64,000 nt of DNA from Rhizomys pruinosus (GCA_009823505.1 VZQC01000392.1:2376454-2440453); one strand, 5' to 3'. Positions 20,829 through 32,256 are shown, counted from the first letter of the stretch. Made by a program: numbers and translations. The notes: a model not told the origin generated them from the sequence alone.

Positions 20829-22537
20829 CTTGCTCTTCCTGAAACAGGACTCAGGCCTGTGAGGCCACAGCCCAGCCCAGCCTGTCTCTCGACCAACCAC
20901 CACAGCTTTTGCCAGGCAGAAGTTGTTCTATTTTTCTGTGGTCAAGTTTATCAACCACTCAGAGCTTCTGGGTTTTATGTCACAATTCAAAAAGCATTTT
21001 TACATTCTGAAGTTTCAAAGAATGTTTTGGGTTTGGAAAATGCTTTTGAAATTTCATTTTTAACCATGAAGTAGTTGAGCTGCTGGAATCATCCTGCTGC
21101 GTGTGACAGTACTGCAGCCTGCTGTGCTGTGTAGTTGGGCTCCCATCCCAGTCAGGTATGAAGGGCCGCCTCGGTGTCTGCAGTGTTCTATGGGCTCTGG
21201 ATCCTCTGGGGAACTTTTTGCCCTGCCAGGCCCACTGGCCTCCATTGACCACCATGCTCTGATCCTGGGGTCTTATGGTACATTCTGATTGCTCTAGAAC
21301 TGCCCAGCTACCCCACAAGGACATTTCCCCTGGCTTCCCCTTGTCCTTGCCCTGCTGCAGCCACCCTGGGCTTGGGCTCTCGCTTGCCCGTTGCCGAGTC
21401 CTCATGCCCAGCTCCCCCTTGTTGCTTTCAGATATTTGGGGGGTACTGTCCTGGCCAGCCGGGTACCTATGCATTCCAGGTGGCAGTCCCCAAGACCCTC
21501 AATGAGATGGCTCTGTCTCCCCTCTCCTGTGCTCCCCAGCCTTCTAAGCTGTGGCATTACTTCAGCATCTCAAGGATTCAGCTGTTTACATTCCCTTCCT
21601 TCTCAGGCAGAACAGACCACAGAGCAGCTCGCTCAGGTCTGGACTGTGAGCTGCACTGGAGGCTGAAACGTAGTGCCAAGTTCTGTGGCAGGAGGAGATG
21701 AAATGCAACCCCCCACCCCTGTCTTGTGCAGGCTGCTGGCATTTGTAGCCAGTGTGAGGTCAAGACCTAGATGCTCTGACGCAGCCGCCTCTGACTCGAG
21801 GTTGGGCCCACAGGTTGAGGCAGACCACAGGCATACTGACTGACGTGTCTGAGACCAGGCCCTGCTGTCTGTAGGCGAGCTCACTTCACACTTATTGAGT
21901 TCCCGACCTACTACACACACACCCCACAGGCCTACCCCACACGCCCACTCCACACCTCTCACAGAGGTTTTGTTAGCTCCCAGCCCAAAGTGTTATTTAA
22001 CTTCTGATTAGCACAGATAATCGATTTGTCACTGAGTGATGCCAGCCCCAAGACCCTGTCCCAGAATCCATGCTTTAGTGCAGGCTGTGGCCTCAGCGAG
22101 AGGCTTGGCCTCACCTCCCATTACCAAGCCAGAGACTGTGCCCGGAGCATTCTCATTTCAACTCCCATTTCAACTTGGAACCCAGAAGTGGCTACTTTCA
22201 TTCCTTGATCCAGATTTGCAGAAAAGGAAATGCACCTCCTGGGCTAGGGTGAGTGTCCGCTCAAGGCCAGTCTTCCAGCTTTGAGACCAAGCAAGCCCTC
22301 TCTCCTCAAACCGCCCCACAATTCACTTAGCTTCCGGCTTGGGTGTGGAGTCGCTTGCACAACCACAATGCTAGTTTGTCTTGGAGTTTAGAACTGCATC
22401 TCTTTCCTCTTGATGACAGAAAGATGTCATCCCCTAAACAACCTTTTCCTTAATTGCGCTGTGGTGAAGGGTCTCCACCCACACTGGGATCTGGATCTGC
22501 AGGGGCCTGTCTCCCCACAGCACAGTCTGTCCATCAT

Positions 22538-22540
<3 letters not shown>
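20829..22540. other. Unassigned single-copy stretch
   Basis: No recognised repeat. ORFs at 20980-21474 and 21372-21962 lack any domain, and overlapping frames are equally open. Confidence 0.5.
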
Positions 22541-22596
<56 letters not shown>

Positions 22597-22625
22597 TTCT
22601 TTCTCTCTCTCCATCTGTCTCTACC
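22541..22625 (+). repeat. (CT)n microsatellite
   Basis: About 80 bases of CT with a few G or T interruptions. Confidence 0.97.
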
Positions 22626-22629
22626 TCTC

Positions 22630-22715
22630 TCTGAGTCAGGGTCATCCTATGTTGATCAGGCTGACCTGTAATTTGCAGAGATTCTCCTACCTCTGTCTCC
22701 CGAATGCTGAGAGTT
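22630..22715 (-). mobile_element. Old B1 fragment
   Basis: GAGTCAGGGTCATCCTATGT, TGATCAGGCTGACCTG, CCTCTGTCTCCCGAATGCTG: diverged antisense B1 behind the CT run. Confidence 0.65.
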
Positions 22716-23084
22716 AGGCCTAAGTGTGTGCCTGCCTCTTCTGTCTTCTTCATGTGGGCGAGGTTTCCTTCCATCCAACGCCTTCTAGGTCTTTCCCCTG
22801 AACCTGTCTGGCAGGTTTTAGAATCCTGGGTTCTAAACTGTCTCTCAGAAGCTGGACGGGGCCTCCAGTGGGCACTCAGGATGCCTCAGTGTGACTCTCT
22901 CGACTTTGGCTCTAGAGCGGCCGTCTCTTTCCTCTAGCCTTTTGGGAGCCTCTCTTGTTTGCTGATCTGACATGTAAAGGCCTCCCAGACAGGGCTCCAC
23001 ACCCCGTGTTCTGCCTAGGGCACCACGGGAACCCCGATTCATTCTTGTTCTCAGCACCAGGTTTTTCTATTAATTCTTTTAGTG
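22716..23084. other. Unassigned stretch
   Basis: No recognised feature. Confidence 0.5.
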
Positions 23085-23305
23085 CTGGGACTGGAAAGAT
23101 ACCTCAGTGGTTAAGAGTACTGACTGGCTGCTCTTACAGAACAAGGGGTCAATTCCCAGCACTAACAATTGTTTGTAACTTTAGTTCCAGGGGATCCGAC
23201 AACCTCTTCTAACCTCTTAGGGCATTGCACAACACAGGTGCACCTATCTACATGCAAGCAACACACTCATACACATTAAATGAAAAAATAATAAATAAAA
23301 AATGT
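23085..23305 (+). mobile_element. B2 SINE, diverged
   Basis: GGGACTGGAAAGATACCTCA head, GGGTCAATTCCCAGCAC B box, B2 body and AATAATAAATAAA tail. Confidence 0.88.
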
Positions 23306-23308
23306 TTA

Positions 23309-23446
23309 AGCTGGGCTTGGAAGCGCATGCCTTTAATCACTCGGGAGGCAGAGATAGGTGGATCTCTGTGAGTTCAAGGCCAGCCTGGTCTACAAAGAGA
23401 ATTCCAGGCCAGCTGGAACTACAGGGAGACCCAGTCTCAAAAACAT
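23309..23446 (+). mobile_element. B1 SINE
   Basis: AGCTGGGCTTGGAAGCGCAT head, AATCACTCGGGAGGCAGAG (short by a few bases), GTGAGTTCAAGGCCAGCCTG core. Confidence 0.9.
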
Positions 23447-23830
23447 CTTCAAAGACATGAGACACAGCTTTTTAACCCTCTAATATGGACTGAAGACTCA
23501 TGTCTCTCCAAGAATCCTCCAAACCTTCAATACCAGATGGGGACTACTGAGATACCCAGCTTGTGGACTAAGCAGCTAAGGGGATTTCAGCCTCGTCAGA
23601 GTTTCCATTGTTGGACTACCCAGGCTGTATCATGGATGCCAGTACAGAGGGATCAAGAGAGGATACGTGCTTAATGGACTTCATTTGGGGGACCATGGGA
23701 GGGAAAGACCCCAGTGTGGAGCACAAGGGCAGGATTGATGGTTGTTTGGGATTGCCAAGGAGGAACCTTCGAGTACTTCCTTAAGGAAAATGTAATATCT
23801 TTTAGTTAAAAAATATCCTCCAATTCAGGG
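23447..23830. other. Unassigned stretch, possibly an old retroelement piece
   Basis: No confident match. The phrasing around 23500-23640 resembles an interspersed rodent repeat, but I cannot name it. Confidence 0.3.
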
Positions 23831-23831
23831 A

Positions 23832-23915
23832 TATGTATGTATATATGGTGTATATTTATGTATATATATATATATATAAAACTATGTATATATATATATG
23901 TATATATATATATTG
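23832..23915. repeat. (AT)n / (GTAT)n microsatellite
   Basis: Runs of TA and GTATATAT units; strongly self-complementary. Confidence 0.93.
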
Positions 23916-23934
23916 AAGCAATACAAGTTAGAGA

Positions 23935-24120
23935 GAACAACAACAACAAAAGAACTTTAAAAAACTCTGGAAAGACTCAGAAAAAGATGCAAGACATGTA
24001 TGGCAGAGTGCAAGAACTCAGCTGGGGTGGGGGGCATGGAAAGGGAAGTGACTTTAAATTCAATTGAGAAATGATGTATGATTTATGGAAAAAGTTTAAT
24101 AACAAAAAATTAAAAAAAAA
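23935..24120 (+). mobile_element. L1 3' UTR end fragment
   Basis: GACTCAGAAAAAGATGCAAG, GAACTCAGCTGGGGTGGGGG, then an A-rich end. Same block order as 14950-15125. Confidence 0.7.
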
Positions 24121-24122
24121 TC

Positions 24123-24320
24123 CAAGGCCAGCAAGCTGGCTCAGTGGGTAAAGGGCACTGCCATCAAGCCTGACAACCAGAGGCAATTCCCAGACCCACA
24201 ATGGAAGAAGAGAACATATCCCCACAAGTTGTCCTCCCACCCCCACAGAGGCATCCGGGCACAAGCACACCCACATGCATGGATACAGACCCAGAGACAA
24301 AATAAGTATTTTAAAAATTC
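24123..24320 (+). mobile_element. tRNA-derived SINE of B4/ID type
   Basis: GGCCAGCAAGCTGGCTCAGT head, AAAGGGCACTGCCATCAAGC, GGCAATTCCCAGACCCACA as B box, then CACAAGTTGTCCTCCCACCC and ACACCCACATGCATGG. Confidence 0.7.
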
Positions 24321-24470
24321 CTTTATCTTTCAGCTTTCTGCTGAATTTTCTAAAAATCGTGTTTCAAATTTCAAGGACCCTTATTCTCCAGTGTGTCCTT
24401 CACCTTTGTTTGTTTGTCTGAGAACTACATTTTGGGGTATCTCATGGACCCTCTCAAAATTCAATAATTA
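24321..24470. other. Unassigned spacer
   Basis: No recognised feature. Confidence 0.5.
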
Positions 24471-24471
24471 T

Positions 24472-24620
24472 AGCCAGCTGTGGTGGCACAGCCTTTAATC
24501 CCAGCACTCAGGAGGCAGAGGCAGGCGGATCTTTGTGAGTTCAAAGCCATGCTGGTCTACATAGCAAGCTCCAGGCAAGCTGGGACTAAAGGGAGACCAT
24601 GTATCAAAAAGACCACCCAA
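24472..24620 (+). mobile_element. B1 SINE
   Basis: AGCCAGCTGTGGTGGCACAG head, AATCCCAGCACTCAGGAGGC, GTGAGTTCAAAGCCATGCTG, GGGACTAAAGGGAGACC. Confidence 0.92.
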
Positions 24621-24639
24621 AAATTCAATAATTATGATT

Positions 24640-24800
24640 TTTGGCGGGGAGTATTTTTGAGACAGGGTCGCTCTTTAGCCTTAGCTGGTCTGGAACTCAC
24701 TCTGTAGACCAGGCTGTCCTCGAACTCACAGAGATTCACCTCCGCCTGCCTCTGCCTCCGAGTGCTGAGATTAAAGGCATGTGCCACCACACCCAGCATA
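24640..24800 (-). mobile_element. B1 SINE
   Basis: TTTTGAGACAGGGTCGCTCT, TGTAGACCAGGCTGTCCTCG, CACCACACCCAGC. Imperfect flanking repeat ATAATTATGATTTTT / ATAATTGTGATTTTT suggests its target site. It sits head-on to the preceding B1. Confidence 0.93.
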
Positions 24801-25021
24801 ATTGTGATTTTTTTTTTAATGATATCATGTCTGGGGACCTAGTTACCATTTCCAAGTGTGGCACCTACAAGGCCTGAGACAAACTCAGGAGAAAGAGCCT
24901 GGCTCAAGGTCTGAGTTGAGGACAGCTTCCTCCCATGAGGCTCTGGGGCTGTATTAGGCACAGCTGCTACTATAACAGCATGGCCCAGTCTGGGTAATGG
25001 AGAAACAATAGAAATTCATTG
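24801..25021. other. Unassigned spacer
   Basis: No recognised feature. Confidence 0.5.
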
Positions 25022-25240
25022 GAGGCTGGAGAAATGGCCTAGTGGTTAAGAGTGCCAACTGCTCCCTGGGTTCAATCCCCAGCACCCACATGGTGGCTGA
25101 GAACCATCTTTAACTCCAGTTCCAGGGGAATCTGATGCCCTCTTCTGACCTCCACGGCATTGCATGACACAGGTGCACAGACCTACATGCAGACAGTACA
25201 TTCACACACATAATAATAAAATATATAAAATTTAAAAAAA
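25022..25240 (+). mobile_element. B2 SINE
   Basis: AGGCTGGAGAAATGGCCTAG head. A short deletion removes GCTCTTGCAGAGGACC before the B box (CTGGGTTCAATCCCCAGCAC). B2 body and AATAATAAAATA tail. Confidence 0.92.
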
Positions 25241-25540
25241 AGTAATTCATTGACAGGTGGAAATCCACAGGCACAGTGCTGGCACCCCCTGATGCGTGTG
25301 GCTGTTCCTGTGCCACACGCATCCCCAAGACAGAGCAAACTGGAACACAGTCACCCTTGTCAGCAGGGCCCCATCCCCTGATGGTGTTAGTCCATGCATG
25401 GGGCAGAACCCTCGGGCTTCCCACCACGTAAGCAGGCATCCCACCTCTTAACACAGCGACAGTGGCAGCTAACTTTCAATGTTCAAAGCACAGCAGTGAC
25501 TATACTAGTTAGTCTTTGGACATCTTAGTGTAGATTAATT
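25241..25540. other. Unassigned stretch
   Basis: No recognised feature. Confidence 0.5.
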
Positions 25541-25544
25541 GTAC

Positions 25545-26098
25545 TAAATAATGGGCTTCATTGTGACATTTTTGTACATGTGTATCACCTACATTCATGT
25601 TTTATCTCTACTCTAGGTTCCACATGTGAAAGAAGAGACTTATCTTTGTGTACCTGGGTTATTTCACTTAACACCATACCCCCCAATTCCATCCATTTTC
25701 CTGGAAGTTACATGGTTTTATTTTCCTTTTAGCTGACTAATACTCCTCTGTATATGTGGACCACATTCTCTTGATCATCCATCCATTGACAGGCATTGAG
25801 GCTGGCCCCACAGCTTGGCTATTGCAAATGGTGCCACAATGAACACAGGTTGTGGTGTCTCTACTGAAGGCTGACTTTGATTCTCTGGAAAAGAGACCCG
25901 TTCTATTTTTGGAGAACCTCTCTGCTGAGTGTGCAGAGGCTGCACCAGTTTACCTTCCCCTAGCAGTGTGGGAGGGTTCCCAGCACTGTTTGTCTGTCTA
26001 CTCAGGACAGCTGTTCTCACAGGGTGAGATAACTGTGCAGTCTTGATTGTCATTTCCCTGTTAGCTAGGAACAAACCCTTTTTCTTGTATTTATTAGC
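25545..26098 (-). mobile_element. Old L1 ORF2 3' end, interrupted
   Basis: Antisense L1 landmarks: CCATCCATTTTCCTGGAAGT, TCCATCCATTGACAGGCATT, GCTTGGCTATTGCAAATGGT, CACAGGGTGAGATAACTG, ATTGTCATTTCCCTG. Clearly older than the other L1s. It resumes after the nested insertions, up to about 27480. Confidence 0.8.
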
Positions 26099-26100
26099 TA

Positions 26101-26263
26101 TTTTTTTTTTTTTTTTTTTTTTTTCTTTTTGAGACAGAGTCTCCTTGTAGCCCCAGCTGTCCTGGGACTCACTCTGTAGACCAGGCTGGCCTTGAACTCA
26201 CAAATATCTGCCTGCCTCTGCCTCTCAAGTGCTAGGATTAAAGGCGTGTGCCACCATGCCCAG
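26101..26263 (-). mobile_element. B1 SINE inserted into old L1
   Basis: TTTTTGAGACAGAGTCTCCT, TGTAGACCAGGCTGGCCTTG, CACCATGCCCAG. Flanking TTATTAGCTATTTTT / TTATTAGCCATTTTT is its target-site duplication with one change. Confidence 0.95.
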
Positions 26264-26301
26264 TTATTAGCCATTTTTATTTCTTCTTTTCACTGCGCTT
26301 T

Positions 26302-26447
26302 TTTTTTGGGTCTTTTTGAGACAGGGTTTCCCTGTAGCCCCAACTGGCCTGGAACTCACTATGTAAACCAGGCTGGCCTTGAACTCACAGAGATCCCCCT
26401 GCCTCTGCCTCCTGAGTGCTGGGATTAAAGGCATGTGCCCAGCTACA
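26302..26447 (-). mobile_element. B1 SINE
   Basis: GAGACAGGGTTTCCCTGTAG, TGTAAACCAGGCTGGCCTTG, GATTAAAGGCATGTGCCCAG. Shortened at the head complement. Shares an insertion site with the next B1. Confidence 0.93.
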
Positions 26448-26457
26448 TTTCTTTTTT

Positions 26458-26620
26458 ATCTTTTTTTTTTTTTTTTTTTTTGGTCTTTCAAGACTGGGTC
26501 TCCCTGTAGCCCCAGCTGTCCTGGAACTTACTCTGTAGACCAGGCTGGCCTCAACCACAAGATCCCCTGTCTCTCTCGCCTCCCAAGTGCTAGGATTAAG
26601 GCTGGCACCACCACGCTGGC
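26458..26620 (-). mobile_element. B1 SINE, indel-rich
   Basis: T-run, AGACTGGGTCTCCCTGTAGC, TGTAGACCAGGCTGGCCTCA, then missing single bases (GATTAAGGCTGGCACCACCA). The run of one-base gaps continues into the L1 that follows. Confidence 0.9.
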
Positions 26621-26652
26621 AATTTCTATTTCTTCTTTTAAGAATGTCTGTT

Positions 26653-27224
26653 CATTTGCAGGAAAATGGCTGGAGCTAGAGGACATCATGCGGATGAAGT
26701 AACACAGTCCCAAAACAAACGACGAATGGTACCCTCATCTGTGGATGCTAGTGCCAATTACCTAGTTGTAAGTATTCTTGTGTAGGGCCCCTGACTTTTG
26801 TCCAAAGAAGTTGGGCGAAATGCATATTGGAAACAACAACAATAGAAAGGACTGGCATCACCGCTCTCCCTCTCGACTGCAAAATGCACTCCGCTCTGGA
26901 AGTTGACACCTCGCCACTCTCTCTCTCATCCTAGCTTCAACCGATCGAGGATTCTATCTCGCAAGTTCTACTACTCATCGTCTAGCATGCTCGACACTCC
27001 ATTTACTGCCGGCCTTCCCCTCCCACTCCTCTTCTTGTCTTGGGAGAATATGCGGAAAGAAACTGAGAAAAGAGATGAAAAAGCAATGTTATTGGAAAAA
27101 TGTATGAGCTCTGGCGGGGTGAGGGAATTGGAGCGGAAACAAGGGTCTAGATTTGTTAAAAAAAAAAATACTTGATGTTGCCAACCCAAATCAAAATAAA
27201 TTAAAAATCCAAAAAAAAAAAAAA
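26653..27224 (+). mobile_element. 5'-truncated L1 (ORF2 end plus 3' UTR) with target-site duplication
   Basis: Starts in the last ORF2 codons (GKWLELEDIM), runs through the 3' UTR (GAGCTCTGGCGGGGTGAGGG) and ends in an A-run. The 12-bp direct repeat AGAATGTCTGTT lies at 26641-26652 and 27225-27236. It carries many indel differences from the related UTR at 1-200, so it is either mutated or poorly polished. Confidence 0.9.
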
Positions 27225-27248
27225 AGAATGTCTGTTAAAAAAAAAAAA

Positions 27249-27403
27249 GGCCTGCATTCAAAAGTGACCATGGGCTTGCCTGTGCTCTGGTCATCCATAA
27301 AGCAGGAAGAAGAACTGCTGAAAGTCAGGTTTCCCGTGTTTGGAGGGTCCACTGCTGTCCCTCTCAAATGCTGGCACTTTCACACACTAAAAAAAAAAAA
27401 AAA
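27249..27403 (+). mobile_element. Short polyadenylated insert of unknown source
   Basis: About 140 bases of non-SINE sequence between A-runs, starting GGCCTGCATTCAAAAGTGAC and ending CACACACTAAAA followed by a long A-run, then GAATGTTCAATTC, which resembles the start of the upstream flank (GAATGTCTGTT). This looks like a retro-inserted transcript piece. Source gene not recognised. Confidence 0.4.
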
Positions 27404-29027
27404 GAATGTTCAATTCTTTTTTACACTCCTTGATTAGACTATGTGCTTGTTTGGTGTTCTTTTTTGTTCGTTTGTTTAGTTCTTTAGTTATTTAATTTTT
27501 GTTCAACACTCTTGTACCTGCTTCTGTTCTGGGTGCTAGTCATGAAGCAGTGAGATTTCAGAAGGGAAGGCCTGTATCGAGATGTCAACTAGAGCAGTAG
27601 ACAGATTCATGACAGATGGGTGCACAGGGTCAGAGGGTGTGGCACCCAAGTACCATGAATAAGACATGCTGGAGTAAAGGAGGGTCCCCCAGAGAGACTG
27701 CCGAGACAGCTGAAGCTGCAGTGTGCTGGGAGAGCCCTCAGATGCAGCAGCAGCCCTGCAGACCACCCTGCAAGCCCTTCCTGGTCACAGGTCACAGAGT
27801 TCTCTGTTTCCGAAGCAGGATCAGACTTCCCCTGCAATATCCAGAGATGCCTCAGGTTGCCTGTCTCCATGCTGTCCCTGTTGCCTCCAAGGGTACCGGG
27901 GGAGTTCAAAGCCACCAGGCTGTGGATACACAGGGGGCAGCCCCCCAGGTTGGGGAGACATCCCTACTGAAACAGGATCCCCCCCTCCCCCGCCCAGAGG
28001 GGAACTCCTCACTGAAGCAGCCTGCACCCAGCAGAGCCTGGGTTCCCCTACACAGCTCCCTCCGGGACAGAGCAGGACTGCTTGTTTTCCTGTGCTGACT
28101 GCCATCCTTGCCTTTAGACAAGACTGCTCCAGGGCTGGCACGGGGTCAAGGGGCACAGCTCTGTCTTAAAATCGGCCCCTCTTAAAAACCCAAATACTAT
28201 CAAACATCACATTCCTGAAGCTAAAAATAAGCACAAAACCCGACATTTCCTAAGACGTGAAGGTCCTGGCCAAGTACTCTGTGATGTGACTACAAGTCCC
28301 TCTGTGAAGCTGCTCTCTCAGACAGGGACGCAGGGACAGCTGGGGCTGCACAACCTCATGTAAAAAAAAATGTCCCTGTCCGAGGCAGTGATATTTCCTA
28401 GACACAGGCGCCATTGATTTGGACTGGACCAGAGTCCCTTAGTCCCTTCCCCCGATGGAGGCACGGTGTCCTCAGTGTCTTAAGAGCTCCGGCCTCTTTG
28501 GGTAAGACAACCCAAAGCTCAACAGGAGCTTTGGTTCCCACTGGTGAAACCATGCACTGAAATACAGAAACTCCAGGCCTCGGTGCTGCTTTTCTGTGGC
28601 TCAAAAAAAAGGGCTGTGGCCTGGTCTGTCTGAGGCCTGGCTGCGGGGAAGAGTGAGTGGTGCTCGGGCATGCCCTCTTGGGGTGGGGAACAGTGACAAA
28701 GGCCCACTCATCCAAACCAGGATGGGGTCTTTTTCTCCGTCCATAGCTGGCTCGAACCCAGGCTTGGAGAGGAATGAGTACTCTGTCCCAGCACTCGGGA
28801 TCCAAGACACCAGGATGCTGTCTTGCCCTTCCCATGTCTGTCACCTGGGGGCCAGTCACCCCACTTCTACCTGTCTCCTTTGCTGATTTGGCCATGGAGG
28901 GACAATGGGGGGGACACATGGGAAGGGGACCCAATGAGGTGACACCAAAGCTGAGGAGCCGAGCTCCAATAAGCAGTTTTTTCATTGCTTTTTTAATCTT
29001 TTTTTCTATATATATATATTTTTTTAA
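27404..29027. other. Unassigned single-copy stretch
   Basis: The first 80 bases may be the rest of the old antisense L1. Beyond that I recognise nothing; ORFs such as 28398-29039 minus overlap equally open frames and have no domain. Confidence 0.5.
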
Positions 29028-29042
29028 TTGACTGTGCATTTT

Positions 29043-29264
29043 TAAAATTTTTTAATTTATTTATTATGTGTATGAATGTACTGTCTGCGTGTAGGTTTGT
29101 GCACCCGTGTCGTGCAATGCCACGGAGGTCAGAAGAGGGCATCAGATTCCCCTGAGACTGGAGTCAAAGATGGTTCTCAGCCGCCATGTGGGTGCTGGGG
29201 ATCAAACTGGGTCCTCTGCCAGAGCAGACGGTGCTCTTAACCACTAGGCCATCTCTCCGCCCCC
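29043..29264 (-). mobile_element. B2 SINE with target-site duplication
   Basis: Antisense B2 ending CTAGGCCATCTCTCCGCCCC. The 15-bp repeat TTGACTGTGCATTTT occurs at 29028-29042 and 29265-29279. Confidence 0.95.
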
Positions 29265-29279
29265 TTGACTGTGCATTTT

Positions 29280-29690
29280 ATACATCTTAATCATATTTAG
29301 GCCTCCTCCCCCATCCGGATCCCCAAAGCCCACCCACCAGATTTCATGCATCTGTACCATATGTCGACTCTGTATATCCAGGTGTCCCTCCCTCGGTGTG
29401 GGGTCATCCACTGGACTCTTGTCCGCCTATCTAGCATCACCTCCATAAAGAAGACTAACTCTCCCTCACCCAGCAGTGATCAGCTGCCAATCGTTCCTCA
29501 GCTAAAGTTGTTGCCTCCTGTCCATTTCCCCAGTTCTATGGTGGGTTTTTGATTGAGTTTGCCTGGGACTTGCGCATGTTGTCATCATTGCTCATATAAA
29601 TCCATAGGAGCAAGTTCCCAGAAGCCCAGAGGACTTTGTTGCTTTGTGGTCATGCACCACGCCTGGCTCTTACAGTCTTTTCAGATAAAC
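29280..29690 (-). mobile_element. Possible old L1 3' UTR (Lx-like)
   Basis: GTGGGGTCATCCACTGGACT, CTAAAGTTGTTGCCTCCTGT and TCATCATTGCTCATATAAAT resemble antisense 3' UTRs of old rodent L1s. By resemblance only. Confidence 0.4.
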
Positions 29691-29718
29691 ATTATGTAAC
29701 CTCTTCCATTTCCATCTG

Positions 29719-29820
29719 TCCCCCATCATAGACAGGACCTCACGGTCAACACCACTATTGTCCCCATCACAGACAGGGCCCTCACAGTCAACATCACTAC
29801 TAGTCACCAGGACAGACAGG
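29719..29820 (+). repeat. Diverged 41-bp tandem repeat, about 2.5 units
   Basis: GTCCCCCATCATAGACAGGA (29719) recurs as GTCCCCATCACAGACAGGGC (29760) and partly as AGTCACCAGGACAGACAGGG (about 29802). Confidence 0.75.
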
Positions 29821-32242
29821 GCACACATTGGGAAAGACTGGCCTTGTCAGCACAGGACAGCAGAGTCTCAGATGCTCACTGTCCCCAGGATAAACAAGGT
29901 TCGTGTAGAATAGTGCAAGCCTGCAGGCAGGGGCAGTGGGTGGTGCTGACAGGGGTGGCACCCTGCTGCTCATGGGTGACACACAGTTGGTCACTGCACC
30001 TGGGCTGTGCACAGATGTGGTGACCTTGCCTGCCAGGTCCCCTATAGTCCAGGTGGCCCCATTTCTGAGCCCTTTGTCTGTCCCCTTGGGCAGACATCTT
30101 CTCAGCATGGCCAGGAAAGGGCAACACTGTCTGATGTTCCTGCCGAGCTCCCGCCACAGAGGAGAAAGCGTCCTTGGAGCGGCTGTCTGCTATAAATACA
30201 CATCTGAGTCAGAAAATCAAATGCCTCCAACCAGGCAGCCGGCCTGCCCAGCGGCCTGGCAATGTGGGGTCCAGGCCCTCCCCTACCAGCCCAGCATGGC
30301 CTACTTTCCCAGGAAGGCATGCTTAACAAAGAGAGGCTCTGCACTAGGTCTTTGGGTGGGCTACAGAGAACAAAGCCCTCAAAGCTGCTGGGCCCCTTTT
30401 AGTGAATCCCCTAGAAAGGGGGCCCAGTAGCCTGACCAGCCCCCCTCAGGTTGGCCCTGGGGACCCTGCCCATCATGACTAGCTCCTTTCATTCCTTTAG
30501 GTTCAATTGTGACCTGTCCTGTGGGCACTGAATTCTGATCTCTGAATTTTGAGGTGCTTGCTCAGTATGCTTTCAAGGTCTTGGGAGAGAGGCAACCACA
30601 TTTCATAGTCTCAAATGAGCTTCCAACGAAATGTCTGAGGCCCAGGAGCTGCTGTTAGAGACTATGTGCAAGGACCTCTCTGGAGGCTGCTTACAGCCCA
30701 CTCCTGGTCTGTGCCCCTCCAAGGCTGTTGGACCCTGGCTGAGGCTGTTCCTCTGGTTTCTGGTGGTGGCAGCTTTATAACACAGGGCTTCTCTCTCTCC
30801 AAACAAGCCTCTGTACCACAGGTCAGGGGATCCTGGCTTCTAGACCTGGATCGGTCCTGGGGCAGGCTACAATGCCACAGGGACCATGTTTGACCAGATT
30901 CGGTGACTCGTGAGTTTGCTCTAGCATGAGAAGCAATAAGCAATGCAAATCATGTTGACTCAGGACATAACAATGAAGAGTGAGGCAGGAACAGTGCGTG
31001 GAGGTGGGGACCCCTGCGATACACTCTGGGGACACGCTCTGTAACTGCAAGGCAGCTCCTGAATGTGGCTTTCTGATGCACGCCTGTCTGCCCAGCCTGT
31101 CGGCACCCACGACTAGACCCCGATACTTTGGCCTTGACCACAACATCACCTGTGCGGGTAACTCTGAGCTCAGTTTGTTTCTATTGGAGGCTACAAGACT
31201 GGTGCTGGCCAATTCGTGGGAAAGCTGAGGCCACAGCCTCGCCAAGTCTATGGTGCCAGGAGAGTCACTGGTCAGACAGAGGTCTGAGCTCTACAGCCTG
31301 TTTCTGTCAAAACTGGCTCTTGCATCAGTGAGGGGATGTGGGCTGTGTGGGCCATGCAAGGCTATGAGCTGGCAAGTCTGTGAGTATGGGGTTCACTCCA
31401 GCGAAGCTGCTGCAGGCAGGGTGAGTCCCAGAGAAAGCCATCAGGGCGAAGCATCGAGGACATCACTGAAGGCCCTTTGTCCTTTGTCCCCACTACCCCG
31501 TCACATTAGTTCTAGCTCTTGAGCTGCCAGCGCCTCATTAGCCCCACACAAAGCTCCCTGAACTCCTGGAGTGGCCGGGTGGATGCTCAGGAGAGGGGCA
31601 TGGACTGGTGATGTGCTCTGATGAGGACCCGATCTAGCCAGGGCTCCAAGAGGCAAGTTGTTGCCCTTCCCTGTCTCCCTATCCCACACAGGCTCCCCTA
31701 CACCCACAGGGGCCTCCTCCTGACCCCCTTTCCAATGCATGCCATGGTGTCCCCCAGAGATGGAGCCACAGACCCTGGAAACTGTTTGTGCCACCTCATT
31801 AGGAAACAGGTCTTCACAGACTAAATGAATTAAAGGTCTTGGCACCAGGGTCCCCTAAATCCAGCTATGGGTCCTTCTAAGAGACTACAGGAGTCAATGA
31901 CAAAATGAAGGTCAGGCCAGGCAGGGATGGCCACTGGGTGAAGGCAGCTGGCTTGGAGGATGAAAACATAGTTCCTGTCAGCAGCCACAGGCATTCCCAC
32001 AGGTGAGCCGGACCCCGCTCTGGAGCACCCACAGAGGAGGTGATGCTGGGTGTCAAGGAAACAAGGGTCAGGATGCAGAGCTAGGGGGCCAGGGCAGGCT
32101 TGCAGGGTCCTTCCTGGCACAGGGGTGAGGACAGTAGCATGGAAACTGAGCCATCCCCAGGGCAGTTTTTGTTCTGGGGTGTGTGCATGCGTACACACAC
32201 ATTCAGGCAAGGAGTCAATGTTGAGTGTCTTCCTTAGTTGCT
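29821..32242. other. Unassigned single-copy stretch
   Basis: About 2.4 kb with no recognised SINE, LINE or exon. Overlapping ORFs on both strands carry no domain. Confidence 0.5.
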
Positions 32243-32256
32243 CCTCATCTTAGTTT

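Noticed and set aside
28398..29039. 213-residue minus ORF
   Set aside because: No domain, overlaps equally open frames, and its start lies in an AT/T-run region; no exon boundary supports it.
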